A DNA stretch of 64,000 nt from Cenococcum geophilum 1.58 (GCA_001692895.1 KV748248.1:299602-363601); one strand, 5' to 3'. Shown: positions 33,447-44,250, counted from the stretch's first letter. Program-made: numbers and translations. Notes: generated by a model not told the origin, from the sequence alone.

Positions 33447-34942
33447 CCTATCTCTAAAGCAGAGCTTGTCATTTCACACCCATGATGATGAAAAATGCGG
33501 AACGCCTACTAATGCGAGTTTTCACACATAGGAATAGTGCACTAAAAACCATCTGGATGGTTGGTTGATGAATGATATTTTTCATGCTCGGACTTTACAG
33601 CGGTTGGACGAATGGATGGTGTGGGTGGAGCCTCTTTTTTACTTCATTTACTTTGCAAAGAACAGGACTTGGGCTGGAGGGGGGCATTTTCAGAGAGACA
33701 CGGAGAACGGCGTTTATTCAATCCCTTTATATTGCGAAAGGCGGACTAGGCGTAAAAGTACCATGGATAGTCCAATACCCGTGTAATACCTCTTCGGTAG
33801 GTTTTTTTCGTTCTTTGATTTCTGAGACGCGGCGTGTACACTTCAGCTTTTTTTATTATTTTCTGGGCAGCAGACCGTGCCGTAGGGTGGCTGGATTGGG
33901 GATTGTCTTGCTTGATTGCGCCCATTGTGTTCGACTTATTTATCTACACACGGAGCCACCTGGGGTAGCTTCAGACTACTAAATTCCATAGTTTCTAGCA
34001 GTTGGCATGCTACCAAGAGGGTATCTGGCTCTTGTAGCTGCGAGTGTCTTGTCAAGCCGTGGTGCTCTGACGCCACTCAGCCGTTATGGAAATAACTGCA
34101 TAAATGAAGAAACGTTTTATTCCTTAAAATAAATATAATCCTTCTGTTTATAAGCAAAGTAGAGCAAAGCAGAAATGTCGACATAGCAAAGTCATCCAGC
34201 AACCCCCAAGAACTTGATGTCTCACAAGCCACGGTACCTGGCACCCAACACGCCCCGCCCCAAGCTCCCTATTCGCCGAACGCCACCCCGGCGCGGCATG
34301 CAAGACACCAACCACGCACGCGTACCTTACAGAGTCACCCGGCCCTCACCAATGACATAACCTCCAGATCCTTCCGCTGATGTTTCTGCCCTCCGCTGAT
34401 GTTTTCTGCCCACCACAGAGGACTGAGAATCAGGCATGTTTCAAGTTTCAAGCGTGCGCTCCTCTTCACCCTCGCGCTGTGCGCGATGGTGGAAGGGGTC
34501 CCGTGGGATGTTGCGGACGACAGGTCCAGCATGACCTGCGCTGCTGGGCGTGCGAGATGGGGGGTCTTGCGGCTGCGCGTGGAGGGGGGTGGTGGTATAT
34601 ACAGTGATGGGTGCCGGGGAGGGTGCCTGGGGAGGTTCGTTCGTTAGATTGCGTTGCTGCTTCTATCTTTCGTCTGATTTTGGGGAGACTGCTATATACG
34701 CCTACTATACACTCCTCCTATTGAGTTTCCGCTCTTCAGAAAACGTCTGTCTATCGTTTCCACTACTCGCTATACCTATCCCTCCAAATCCGCAAACTCA
34801 CCAAACCAAATCCACCAAACCCAACCCACTTCAACCATCTCCACCGCAACCCAATCCTCCATCGTCTCTAGCACCGTCTCCAGCACCGTCTCCAACACCG
34901 TCTCCAGCACCATCCCCAGCACCACCTCAAGCACCACTCCAA
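33447..34942. other. Intergenic, no gene recognised
   Basis: 3' region of JHD1 then unassigned DNA. Frames at 33572-33982 and 34399-34647 have no recognisable domain. The part after 34750 is C-rich and runs into a 12-bp repeat at 34862-34933. Confidence 0.35.
34862..34933 (+). repeat. 12-bp tandem repeat (CACCGTCTCCAG)
   Basis: About six imperfect copies of a 12-mer of the form AGCACC(G/A)TCTCC. It ends a few bases before the ATG of the GC-rich hypothetical gene. If translated with an upstream start it would give a Pro/Ser/Ala tetrapeptide tract (SPAP). Confidence 0.7.
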
Positions 34943-35494
34943 ATGTGCTGGATCCACTTCTCCGCCCTCTCCCGCCGACCGCGCCGCACCTCCCTCACCG
35001 AATTCTCCCTCTCCCCCTCGCGCACCGAGTTCGCACACACGCATACCCACACCCACGACGCCCGCCAAACCCGCAAACACGTCCGCTTCGCCCTGCCCCC
35101 GGAACCGCGCTACGCACCGCTGCACGGCCACGGCGTCAAGCGCGCCGCCGCTCCCCCGCCGCCTCCTCCTCCGCCCTCCCCCCGCTCGCCGCGGAACCGG
35201 GGCGCGGAGTGGGCGCCGCGGGAGGAGGGGAGGTACAGGACTGTGGTTGCGGTGCCGGGGTGTGGGCGGGAGCGGGAGCGGGAGCGGGAGAGGTTTGCGG
35301 TGCGGGCGGCGACGAGTCGGCGGTTGGAGGAGGTGAGGGTGGAGGCGTTTCGGCCGAGCGAGGCGGGGAGGAGGCTGAGGAGGGTGGCGGGGTATGAGGT
35401 TTTGAGTCGGAGGGTGCCGTGGGGGTGGGATTGCGTGGAGAGGGGGAGGGAGGGGAGGTATCCGCCGTTTGGGGGGCCGGAGACGTGGATGTAG
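34943..35494 (+). CDS. GC-rich hypothetical protein, 183 residues
   Basis: The frame from the ATG at 34943 (MCWIHFSALSRRPRRTSL) to 35494 is open in a strongly GC-rich stretch. It has runs of His/Thr (AHTHTHTHDAR), Pro (nine in a row) and Arg/Glu (RERERERER), and is very basic. The minus strand is open over the same stretch, as expected of GC-rich DNA, so openness alone is weak evidence. A block HVRFALPPEPRYAPL looks protein-like. I do not recognise a family. An upstream extension through the 12-bp repeat to 34550 is possible but not favoured. Confidence 0.35.
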   Translation: MCWIHFSALSRRPRRTSLTEFSLSPSRTEFAHTHTHTHDARQTRKHVRFALPPEPRYAPLHGHGVKRAAAPPPPPPPPSPRSPRNRGAEWAPREEGRYRTVVAVPGCGRERERERERFAVRAATSRRLEEVRVEAFRPSEAGRRLRRVAGYEVLSRRVPWGWDCVERGREGRYPPFGGPETWM

Positions 35495-36067
35495 TGGGGG
35501 TGGTCGGAGGGATGGCTTGGGATGGGGAGGCAAGGCTTGAGGAGGGTTGGGGTTTCTGGTTGGATTCCCTGGTTGGAGATGGGGAAGGGGGGAGCGGCTT
35601 TGAGGCATGCTGCGATGGGGGGAGGGAAGACCGTCCTCTGAAGCAAACCCTGACGTTCGGTCGATGGCGCCTGCGTCATGAGCATCGATTCCGCTGCGAA
35701 GTTTTAGTGTCCATTCAGGCAGCTTAGGGGTCTGAAGGATAGGCAGAGTTTTGCAGAGCGCGAAACGGGGCCCGGAGTTCCAAGATGAGACGAGGTTGAA
35801 AACTCGGGAAGATTGTGTTCTATATAGAGAACCACTGGCGTTTTGAATTTAGCGGTGTAATTGCAAGATACGTACCGTTTCAGCCTTGCTGGCAACTTCT
35901 AATGGGTATAAAATGCTTAGATCAGAATATATCCCCAGGACTTTTCCTTATATAGAAATCCACACTCTTAGGGCAGGAGTTTTATGAATTCTCAACGCCT
36001 TTCTGATGTCAAATGAATTCTTGTAGCGCCGCCAAACTCCATATAAATGCATGCACCGATTTATACA
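35495..36067. other. Convergent intergenic region
   Basis: Lies between the GC-rich frame and the 3' end of GPN3. I see nothing specific in it. Confidence 0.35.
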
Positions 36068-37021
36068 TTACTCATCCATGGCGTCATATCCTATGTCTGT
36101 TTCAACTTCGTCCCTGGGCTCTCTTGGCTCCTGAGCCTCGTGGTATTGTATAGCATCATCGATGTAGCTTAGCACGGCGCCGACACTGTCTTCGTTCTGT
36201 GCGTCTAGCTGTAGGAACGATACCATGCTGAAATCATCGATGAGTTGCGCGACCGCTCTATTGAGCCGTTTGAAAGAGGAGCCACCCATGACATTTTTGG
36301 TGGACATGGGATCGCTGTCTCCCGGTGTCTGTTCGAACTCCATTGTCCGCGATGGATCGTCATCCAGCAGCCCAACATCTGGATCGATGAAGCGCTTCAG
36401 ATCTTTTCGCGCCACTTGTCCCTTCACCAGATCCATCTTGCTGAGAATATTGATGTGTGGCATTTCCAGCATCAACATGGCACTCATTGCGGACAGGGTG
36501 CCGGCGAAGAACTTGGGCCGGTCAATGACGAAGGTGGATTCGAGGAGGTAGGCTGCGCACATGTTGATGTTGAGTGAGCCCCGCATGAGATGCTTCACGA
36601 GTGTAGGAAGGATAGGGACGTGTGTGTACAGCTCGATTTGGCCTGGCATGTCGAATATGATCAAGTACTCATCAGTGACAGTATCCAAAGGCTCTGTAAG
36701 GAAGTCGAGGTTCTCGAGCAGGAATTCGAAACAGTATATCAGGCCGCCGTTCGGACCTAGGCCCATCTCTTCCATGACATCCTCGAGACTGATGAGGTCT
36801 TTGATATCAATATCCGGCTCGAAAGCGAACTCTTCGGCGGCAGGATCGAGGTTTACATAGTAACATGGGCGTTTGTTGTTCCGCAGATGCTGGATAAGTG
36901 CAGTGCAGAAGGTTGATTTGCCTGCTCCAGCTGGTCCCTTGGTTGGGTATTAGCTAAGTCGAGGACATTTTAATACGGAATACGAATTCGGTACCATGAC
37001 CAGCACGCCGAACTTGCTCAT
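36068..37021 (-). CDS. GPN3: GPN-loop GTPase 3
   Basis: Two exons, complement of 36068-36937 and 36995-37021, encode 298 residues. The 57-nt intron (GTACCG, branch TAGCTAATA, acceptor CCAAG) splits the protein after MSKFGVLVM, just before the P-loop GPAGAGKST. Further motifs: [16 protein letters not shown] (switch I region), the family-defining GPNGG loop at about 83, DMPGQIEL (G3), and NILSKMDLV (G4). The acidic C-terminus ends [14 protein letters not shown]3 works with GPN1 (Npa3) in assembly and nuclear import of RNA polymerase II. The length and all motifs are normal, so it should be functional. The 27-nt first exon is short. Confidence 0.94.
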
Positions 37022-37347
37022 GGTAGGTCCAGGTTCTACGCAGTGTGCGGCGTTCGGGTTCGCGGAGGATGATGTTGGATACAGTGACTAGCGAAATTGG
37101 CTTTCGCACGCACTACCTAACATTATTCCACACCCTGGCTCACGGCTCTTGGCGTATTTAACCCTAAATTAATCCTAGCGTAATACACCCCTGCAAGCTC
37201 TACAGAAAAAGACCCCCTGTAAGAGAAGTCAGCCCTACTCTACTCTCATCCATTAGCCACACCCCTATAGACAACCCAATAGGTTTAATGTAAACTTGAT
37301 AAGGAAAGGCTATTATCTAATCGCGTTCTATGAGATTTTGTGAGTTA

Positions 37348-37500
37348 TCCCTTTGGCTGGTAGATTTAGTCCTACGGTTATCGATAAGAGCTAGCCAATA
37401 GAATCAAAAGTACGCGTACGGTTACGGAGCCTTGATCCCATTGATTCTATTGGCTAGCTCTTATCGATAACCGTAGGACTAAATCTACCAGCCAAAGGGA
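37348..37500. repeat. MITE made of a perfect inverted repeat, TA duplication
   Basis: The bases 37346-37407 and 37441-37502 are perfect reverse complements (62 bp, including the flanking TA) around a 33-bp centre. Ends are TCCCTTTGGCTGG. Flanking TA on both sides suggests a Tc1/mariner-type target duplication. No RIP mutations break the symmetry, so it is young or too short for RIP. It lies between GPN3 and the 3' end of the NLR gene. Confidence 0.82.
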
Positions 37501-37722
37501 TATATTATTTTTGATCTTTAAGTTAGTTGAAGAGTTTATTACAAATTTGGTCATGAGTCAAACTTAAGATAGATATCTTAGCTTATAAATCTCTTAGTAG
37601 TTATATTTATAATTTTGTATTTCTCAGCATTAGATATTTCTAGATTTCCTGTATATGTGTATAGATAACGCGGTATCTGCAAGGAGGTGGATTAGGAGGA
37701 GGTTTGTTTGCTATCCAGTTTT

Positions 37723-40700
37723 TCAAAAGGAGAACTCAAATATTGACACGCGACCAGAATGATGACCTAAACAGACGACACTCTCGCGAATGGCGCAGCA
37801 CGAATACCGGTAATCAGGAGGAAGCCAAAGCATGCGGTCCGATTCGCGTGATATCCACTCATCTCGCACAAAGACCCTATACGGGGTACTAACTGGTTGT
37901 AGTGATGGAGAAGGGGAAGAAAGCACCGCACTAGGGTGAAGAGATGTTGGGCATAGTCGCCCACGGTCCGTCACTATGTATGACCCATCGCTGGAGAACG
38001 AGAGCGTTCTAATTCGAACATCTACCTTGAGGATCTGCAGCATCGCTCCTGCAGCTGCGTCCCAGACCCGCACTGTCTCGTCGAACGAACCGGACGCTAG
38101 CTGCTTGCCGTCGGGCGAGAAGGCCACGGCGTTGACATCACCCGAATGGCCCTCGAGGATCTGTAGCGCCGCTCGCAGCTGCATCCCAGACCCGCACTGT
38201 CCTATCGATCGAACCGGACGCTAGCTGCTTGCCGTCGGGCGAGAAGGCCACGGCATAGACAACATCTGAATGGCCCTCGAGGATCTGTAGCGTCGCTCCT
38301 GCAGCCGCGTCCCAGACCCGCACTGTCTCGTCGAACGAACCGGACGCTAGCTGCTTGCTGTCGGGCGAGAAGGCCACGGTGTTGACCGAACCTAAATGGC
38401 CCTTGAGGATCTGTAGCGTCGCTCCTGTAGCTGTGTCCCAGACCCGCACTGTCCCGTCGAACGAACCGGACGCTAGCTGCTTGCCGTCAGGCGAGAAGGC
38501 CACGGCGTTGACCAAACTCGCACGGCCCTTGAGGATCTGTAGCGTCGCTCCTATAACCGCGTCCCAGACCCGCACTGTAGTGTCGCTCGAACAGGACGCT
38601 AGCTGCTTGCCGTCGGGCGAGAAGGCCACGGCGTTGACAACTCTCGAATGGCCCTCGAGGATCTGTAGCGTCGCTCCTGTAGCCGCGTCCCAGACCCGCA
38701 CTATAGTGTCGCTCGAACAGGACGCTAGCTGCTTGCCGTCGGGCGAGAAGGCCACGGCGTTGACAACTCTCAAATGGCCCTCGAGGATCTGTAGCGTCGT
38801 TCCTGTAGGCCGCGTCCCAGACCCGCACTGTAGTGTCGCTCGAACCGGACGCTAGCTGCTTGCCGTCGGGCGAGAGGGCCACGGCGTTGACAACTGTCGA
38901 ATGGCCCTCGAGGATCTGTAGCGTCACTCCTGTAGCCGCGTCCCAGACCCGCACCTGTAGTGTCGCTCGAACCGGGACGCTAGCTGCTTGCCGTCGGGCG
39001 AGAAGGCCACGGCGTTGACATCACACCCGAAATGGCCCTCGAGGATCTGTAGCGTCGCTCCTGCAGCTGCATCCCCAGACCCGCACTGTCCTATCGATCG
39101 AACCGGACGCTAGCTGCCTTGCCGTCGGGCGAGAAGAGCCACGGCGTTGACCCAACCCGAAATGGCCGCCTCGAGGGATCTGTAGCGTCGCTCCTGTAGC
39201 CGCGTCCCAGACCCACACTGTAGTGTCGCCCGAACCGGACGCTAGCTGCTTGCTGTCGGGCGAGAAGGCCACGGCGTTGACCGAACTCAAATGGCCCTTG
39301 AGGATCTGTAGCGTCGCTCCTGTAGCTGTGTCCCAGACCCGCACTGTAGTGTCGCTCGAACCGGACGCTAGATGCTTGCCGTCGGGCGAGAAGGCCACGG
39401 CGTAGATACCACTCGAATGGCCCTCGAGGATCTGTAGTATCGCACTCCAGTTTGTTTCTACCTCTGGCCCTCTCTTAATCCATCGTGGCATCTTGTCCAT
39501 AAATTCTCTCCGTACTATGCTCATCACTGGTGTAAAGAAGAGCGCACTACAATATACTTGTAATGGAGCCTGCTCTATCGCAACCCGGTTATGTAATACA
39601 AATCGGTTTGTATCATGAATGAACACATATAAACTAGGACAATTGGTCGCCTAGAGTTTTGCCGTTTAGTTAAGTTTTCTATAATTTATCGCCGGTAACT
39701 TACAGATGTAATAGACTTAAGAGAAATTATCTCAAGAATTCCTTCCGATATCTTCTGCATCCAACTAAGCGCTTCAAGCCAACAGAGAAAATGGTTCCGT
39801 AGGAATTGATCGACACGGTCGTTATCTCGCAACCGAGCACGACTTCTCTGAAGGTGTTGTACCCAGTATAAACATGCATACTGGACCTCTGGAGACAAAT
39901 GTTGCTCTACTCGACTGCTTTCAACATCGGCTACAAGCGTACCCGGTACAGTAACGCCGCAGATATCTTCCTTAAGAGAAGTCGACATCAATTGAATACA
40001 GCAAGCGGCTAGTTTCTCATGTGCTTGTTTCTCGTCCACCCAGAAATTGGAATCACTACATCTATCTTTGTGAAGGAGGAAGTCGCGAAATGAGGGATGA
40101 TGGAGGCGTAGTGGACGAGTTTGGTCCTTTGGAATATCCATGATTGCATGCAGATTGTCAAGATTGTCGTCAACGTCTTCTCTTTGCAAATCCAACAGCT
40201 TGCTCAAGGAGTGCACAGAAAGTGGAGAGAGCAAAATTACTATACTTCCAAGGGTATTTCTGAGGGTGTCAAGCAATTCTTTTCTTTCTCTATCAGAACA
40301 TTTTACTGGAATCGAGTGCCTGAGAACCGTAGTATACATCTCATTGAGCCGCTCTTCTGGTCCGCTGGGTTCTGCAATCAAGCTGCTAGCTTCGAGAATA
40401 GTAGATAATCGATTTCTGATAACCCGTCTTTTTTCGCCATCCTGGATGAAACGGCAGGTAGTTGCGGCCCAAATGAACAGGCCACCTGCTTTCTGGACCA
40501 AGCGTTTAACAGTCTCTTCACCTGGCCAGCCAGCATCTAGGGAGCGCTTTTGCCTGATAATTCGAAGGCTATAGTCTAGGAAAAGAAAGATGTCGTCGTC
40601 TACAACCGACGGTGAAATATTGTGGAGCACAAAATCCTGATGCTCAGCCTCCGGTATTTCGTAAAACCCGTGTCGAATCGGAGTTTCACGTCGGCTCGTC

Positions 40701-41452
40701 AGAAATATTCGTAGCCGGACTGTCTTTAGTGATCTAACTTCGGTTAGGAGTTTCAGGATAATTTCAATTTTATTGTCGCCCTCGCATTCATCCAGCGCAT
40801 CAATCACAAGAACATACGGCGAGGGATGTGAATTGACCCTGAGCTTAGAAAGCGGACGGAGGACAAGTTGGCGCCATTGATCGCTAAGAGCGTGGTTTAC
40901 GATATCGCTACGCTCTCTGATTGCGTCAGATACAGCTCCTTGGAGTGATGGCACGCTGCTCGCAAGCTGCAAGGCAACAGTTGTAACGAACTTGTCAGCA
41001 CGGCCAACATCTCCGCCGCCTCTTGAGAAGAAGAAGCTGGCTCCAAGCCGACCCTGATTAAAGTATTTGCGGGCGACAGTACGAGCTATTGTAGACTTTC
41101 CTGTGCCGGCTAAGCCATTCAGCCAATAGATAAAGCGTTTCTCGTCATGTCCATCTCCCCAATTATATATCTCTCGAAGTAGGTCGATGCGGGTATTAGG
41201 GAGGCAAAGAGATTCGTCTTCCCGGTTGTAGGCATTGAACGACGCATCAATAGCGTACGGCAAGCGGTTGAGCGGACTGTCTAGCCGTAAACGGTCAGTC
41301 AGCTTTCAGTAAATTCAAGAATTTAGCGCTAGCCAGCTGAAATACTCACTTTCGCTATCTCCAAAGTATACCGGTCCGTGAACTATACCAGCTACAACCT
41401 GTGCGCTGTTGGTTGCGGATACGCCGCTGATAAGTTGAGTGCTACCTGACAT
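37723..41452 (-). CDS. NACHT-WD40 NLR (HET-E/HNWD type), WD region frame-broken
   Basis: Exon 1 (41350-41452) and exon 2 (39704-41280) are joined by an intron (GTGAGT to GGCTAG) that creates DSE-NSPLNRLPYAIDASFNAY. A second intron (39651-39703, GTAAGT, CTTAACTAAAC, CTCTAG) joins exon 3, starting ATNCPSLYVFIH. The NACHT NTPase has P-loop GLAGTGKST (about 90-98), Walker B VLVIDALDE (about 191-199) and LTSRRE. The linker WNAVL-type block (EVETNWSAILQILEGHS) leads into about 12 WD40 repeats of 42 residues and a terminal blade ending GHHSGRVSIFEFSF at 37723. Members of this family control heterokaryon incompatibility and related cell-death responses: the WD propeller senses ligand, NACHT oligomerises, and the N-terminus signals. 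Several single-base indels between 38150 and 39190 break the WD frame, so as it stands it is not translatable to the end. Confidence 0.88.
37960..39445 (-). repeat. Array of about 12 near-identical 126-bp WD40 repeats
   Basis: A block reading AGGATCTGTAGCGTCGCTCC on the plus strand recurs about every 126 bp, near 38027, 38154, 38280, 38405, 38531, 38658, 38790, 38918, 39044, 39174, 39300 and 39427. Copies differ by only a few bases, mainly in the codons for the variable WD positions (for example IDRT, SDTT, FDET after the SGS motif). High internal identity points to recent unequal exchange or conversion. Confidence 0.9.
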
Positions 41453-41554
41453 TGAGCCGTAGCAAGGGACGGAATTGCGCGCTCAAGCGACAACCATTAC
41501 AAGGCCATTACGTGACAGATCTCACGTCAGATCTGTTTGACCATGCCGGCAATG

Positions 41555-42679
41555 TTATCTCATGAATCAGACGCTCCGCAGAAGATTTGTTCCGTGACAT
41601 GGGATAACACATAGACCCTCTTCTGGACCAATTAGAACAGCGCACTAATATCAGCCCCCTGCGCACCCCTGTCACCTGACAAAATCCTCTGCGGAGCGTC
41701 TGAGAGCTTATGGGCGTCGCTTTGGTGAGAATTGAATATTTTAAAAATCAAATTTTGTATATTTTTATAAGCGACGTCCTAACCATAAGACTTATTATAT
41801 ATTTTATTGATGTAATAAATTCTTTAGGTAATTATATCTATATATTTATAAATTATAACCCCCTACTAAGAATACTAGGGGGTAAGATACATCGTCGCAG
41901 AATATAAGTTAGACTTTAAATTTAAATGTTTTGTAGATTTTAACTAAAACTAACTAACTACCTATGTCTAACTTCTTATAAAATAGAGCTACGATATTGC
42001 TATAATATAGAGACGATAGAGAAAACAAAGGGTTTTTAGCTCGTACTATTTTATAAGTAATTAGACGTAGAGAAGTACGTAAGTTTTAGTAGTAAGGCAA
42101 GATTGCAATAAAATAGACTAAAATGACCGACTACCTATATCTAACTTCTCGTAGAATAGAGCTATAATATTGCTATAATATAGAGGCGATAGAGAAGAAA
42201 AAGAGCTTTTAGCTTGTATTATTTTAGAGATAATTAGACATAGAGAAGTATGTAAGGCATAGCAGTAAGGCAAGATTGCGACGAGAAAATGCGACCGATA
42301 AGAAAATGCAACTAATAAGAAAATGCGACCAATAAATTACGACCGACGCAACTAACTATATAATATAGCTACGACGTCGTTATTTAATACAATAGATAGA
42401 GAAATTAAAGAGCTCCTACCTTATAGTATTTTTATAATAACTAGACGTTATAAAAGGGTTAAGATACGCGTTATAGTGGAAGAGTTATCGCCTAATAAAA
42501 AACATTGAGTTCTTATATAAAGGGCGCCCATAAGCTCTTAGACCCTTGGGGAGAAATTCCTCTTAGTGTGATCTGATTGGTCCAGGAGTCTACAGGACTA
42601 GGGTAAGGTCCACAAGCGTAGCGCTAGTCCTTCCACGTCGTAGCGCAATTTCTCCCCGGGGGTCTGATTTATGAGATAA
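41555..42679. mobile_element. Inverted-repeat element with 8-bp target duplication (copy A)
   Basis: Terminal inverted repeats begin TTATCTCAT(G/A)AATCAGAC and extend about 160 bp (41555-41717 and 42525-42679). The element is flanked by a perfect 8-bp duplication CGGCAATG (41547-41554 and 42680-42687). Each arm contains its own hairpin (CAGACGCTCCGCAG / CTGCGGAGCGTCTG in the left arm, CCCCGGGGAGAAATT / AATTTCTCCCC in the right). The 800-bp core is AT-rich, holds a tandem repeat of about 170 bp and no open frame. An 8-bp duplication is typical of hAT (and P) transposons. I do not recognise a named family. Confidence 0.82.
41955..42300 (+). repeat. Tandem repeat of about 173 bp within copy A
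   Basis: Two adjacent copies start near 41955 and 42130. Each contains CTACCTAT(G/A)TCTAACTTCT and then AGAGCTA(C/T)(G/A)ATATTGCTATA, and ends with GGCAAGATTGC. A third, degenerate copy follows at 42350-42470. Differences are mostly transitions. Confidence 0.7.
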
Positions 42680-42689
42680 CGGCAATGAG

Positions 42690-42960
42690 GGTTGTTTCTC
42701 TCACCAAACCTTGTTGAGTTTAGACTGCCCAACGTTGTCTGTCAGCCGCAGCAACATTCGGTTGTGAGGTCGGGCCGAAACGCTAACAACGGACACATTG
42801 GCCTTTACCTCAGTGCTCGTGATTCCGTTGGTGCGGATTTTCAATCGGTCCGCAAGCTGACTAACCTCTTCGGGGAAGATGAAATTGGCACTTGCGCTAA
42901 CACTAAATCGTAGACACTTGAACACGATAAAAAATTGGTCAACGATAATCATACACCCCC
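42690..42960. other. GC-balanced island between two RIP-degraded elements
   Basis: This stretch starts at the right duplication of copy A and has normal composition. It is open on both strands: 42701-42952 minus reads RTNGITSTEVKANVSVVSVS then RPHNRMLLRLTDNVGQ, and the plus frame ends at 42913. It resembles nothing I know and may be part of the original single-copy sequence, or a gene fragment, into which the elements inserted. Confidence 0.3.
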
Positions 42961-43383
42961 TAAATGATACGCGTACACCCCCTTATAGCTACGTTAAAGA
43001 AAGGTTACTAAAGGCCTAGTACTAGTCCCGTAAATGCTCTAAAATAACTAACCTTCTTTTCCTTTAATATCCGCTTAGCGGATACTCCAGTTAGCGTTTA
43101 GATAGGCGTCACGCGTCCGCCGGTTAACTAGTGCTATATTTATGGTAGGGGCGAGCGATTTAATTGTTAATACATTACCCATTCGGCGGCGCTTACTACT
43201 TAACATCCTGGGGGCTAATAGGGTAAACATATTAATCGATTATAGAGCTACTTCTATAGATTAATTTAATAGTATTTCTAAGATAATAGCTATTATAGGG
43301 ATGTAGATTAATTTCGTTAAAAAAGGTAACTGCTTTATATACAAAATAAGTCGCGTCGCTTAAGAAACGTTAGAAAAGTCCCC

Positions 43384-44221
43384 TCAGACCATATAATCAA
43401 CTCTTTAACAAAAAAGGTTAGCGATATCCGCTTGCGGATACAGGCAAAACTCCTTAGTACGATACCGGGTATATAACGATACCATTGGTATTACGATCTA
43501 CACGCCCTGATTAAGCCTTTTTTGGCGTAATTAACGATAATCTGACTTTTTACGATATCGTTAGGTGCCTCCACTAAAATCGGTATAACCAGTTTTAATT
43601 TGTTGGATTTGGCCTTACCTTACCGCAAGTTTAGCTATTAACTTTTATTAAAATCTGTTAAATTAAACCTTAGATTTTACTCTCTATACTTAATTCTACC
43701 TTATTAATTATGGGTAGGTCTTGAAATTTTAAGAGGCTACGTCGTTATGGATTCTCTAACTTTAAACGCTAGAAAATACGCACTCTACGCTGGACCTGAT
43801 CGCGATGTAAAAATAGATAAAGAGGACGCCCAACAACCTTAAATTAAGCTTAATGAGGCGCTAGAGGCCTTACGAACCCTTTAATAGTATAGGGAACAAC
43901 AGGAAGCTGGTGATAGAGAGGTTATTGTAACTCTATTAAGGCACGATCGTCGAATTTAAGACCGACGGCTTCAAAACACTAAGCAAGTGGTGATTACCTC
44001 TTTCTTTGGTAGAGCCAGTCGCCCAATTACGGCTTCGCGTATGTAGATACACAATACATACTACAATTTGATTTTTGGTGTATCTTACATACAAAACCTG
44101 AATACAACGATACCATTGATATTACGATACGCTCGGCTGCAGAAGCCATATCGTACTAAGGAGTTTTGCCTGTATCCGTATGTCCGCTAATTGATTCTAT
44201 GGTCTGAGCTTGCTGAGGTAA
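43384..44221. mobile_element. Third inverted-repeat element, related ends (copy B)
   Basis: 43384-43500 and about 44105-44215 are inverted repeats sharing CTCAGACCATA(T/G)AATCAA and a 30-bp perfect block containing ACAGGCAAAACTCCTTAGTA. The right end (minus strand TTACCTCAGCAAGCTCAGACC) closely matches the ends of the element at 54999. The core has a plus-strand relic near 43790-44020 reading REQQEAGDREVIVTLLRHDR and KQVVITSFFG with stops between, which is probably the C-terminus of a degraded transposase-like protein. No clean 8-bp duplication was found. Confidence 0.5.
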
Positions 44222-44250
44222 CGTTGGCCTTTACCTCAGCAAGCTCAGAC
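44202..44250. repeat. Perfect 20-bp stem hairpin upstream of SAM synthetase
   Basis: GTCTGAGCTTGCTGAGGTAA and its exact reverse complement are separated by 9 bp (CGTTGGCCT). Both arms look like outward-facing ends of the TTATCTCA-type inverted-repeat family. The loop sequence TTGGCCTTTACCTCAG recurs at 42805-42820. Confidence 0.75.

Noticed and set aside
34868-35685. Minus-strand Pro/Arg-rich frames of 191-246 codons
   Set aside because: Shadows of the GC-rich plus-strand frame. They lack domains and start inside low-complexity sequence.
38355-39018. Plus-strand frames of 61-166 codons across the WD array
   Set aside because: Antisense mirror of the periodic WD repeats.
42950-42995. Two ACACCCCCT motifs as telomere-like repeat
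   Set aside because: Only two copies, about 30 bp apart, and not the TTAGGG-type fungal telomere unit.
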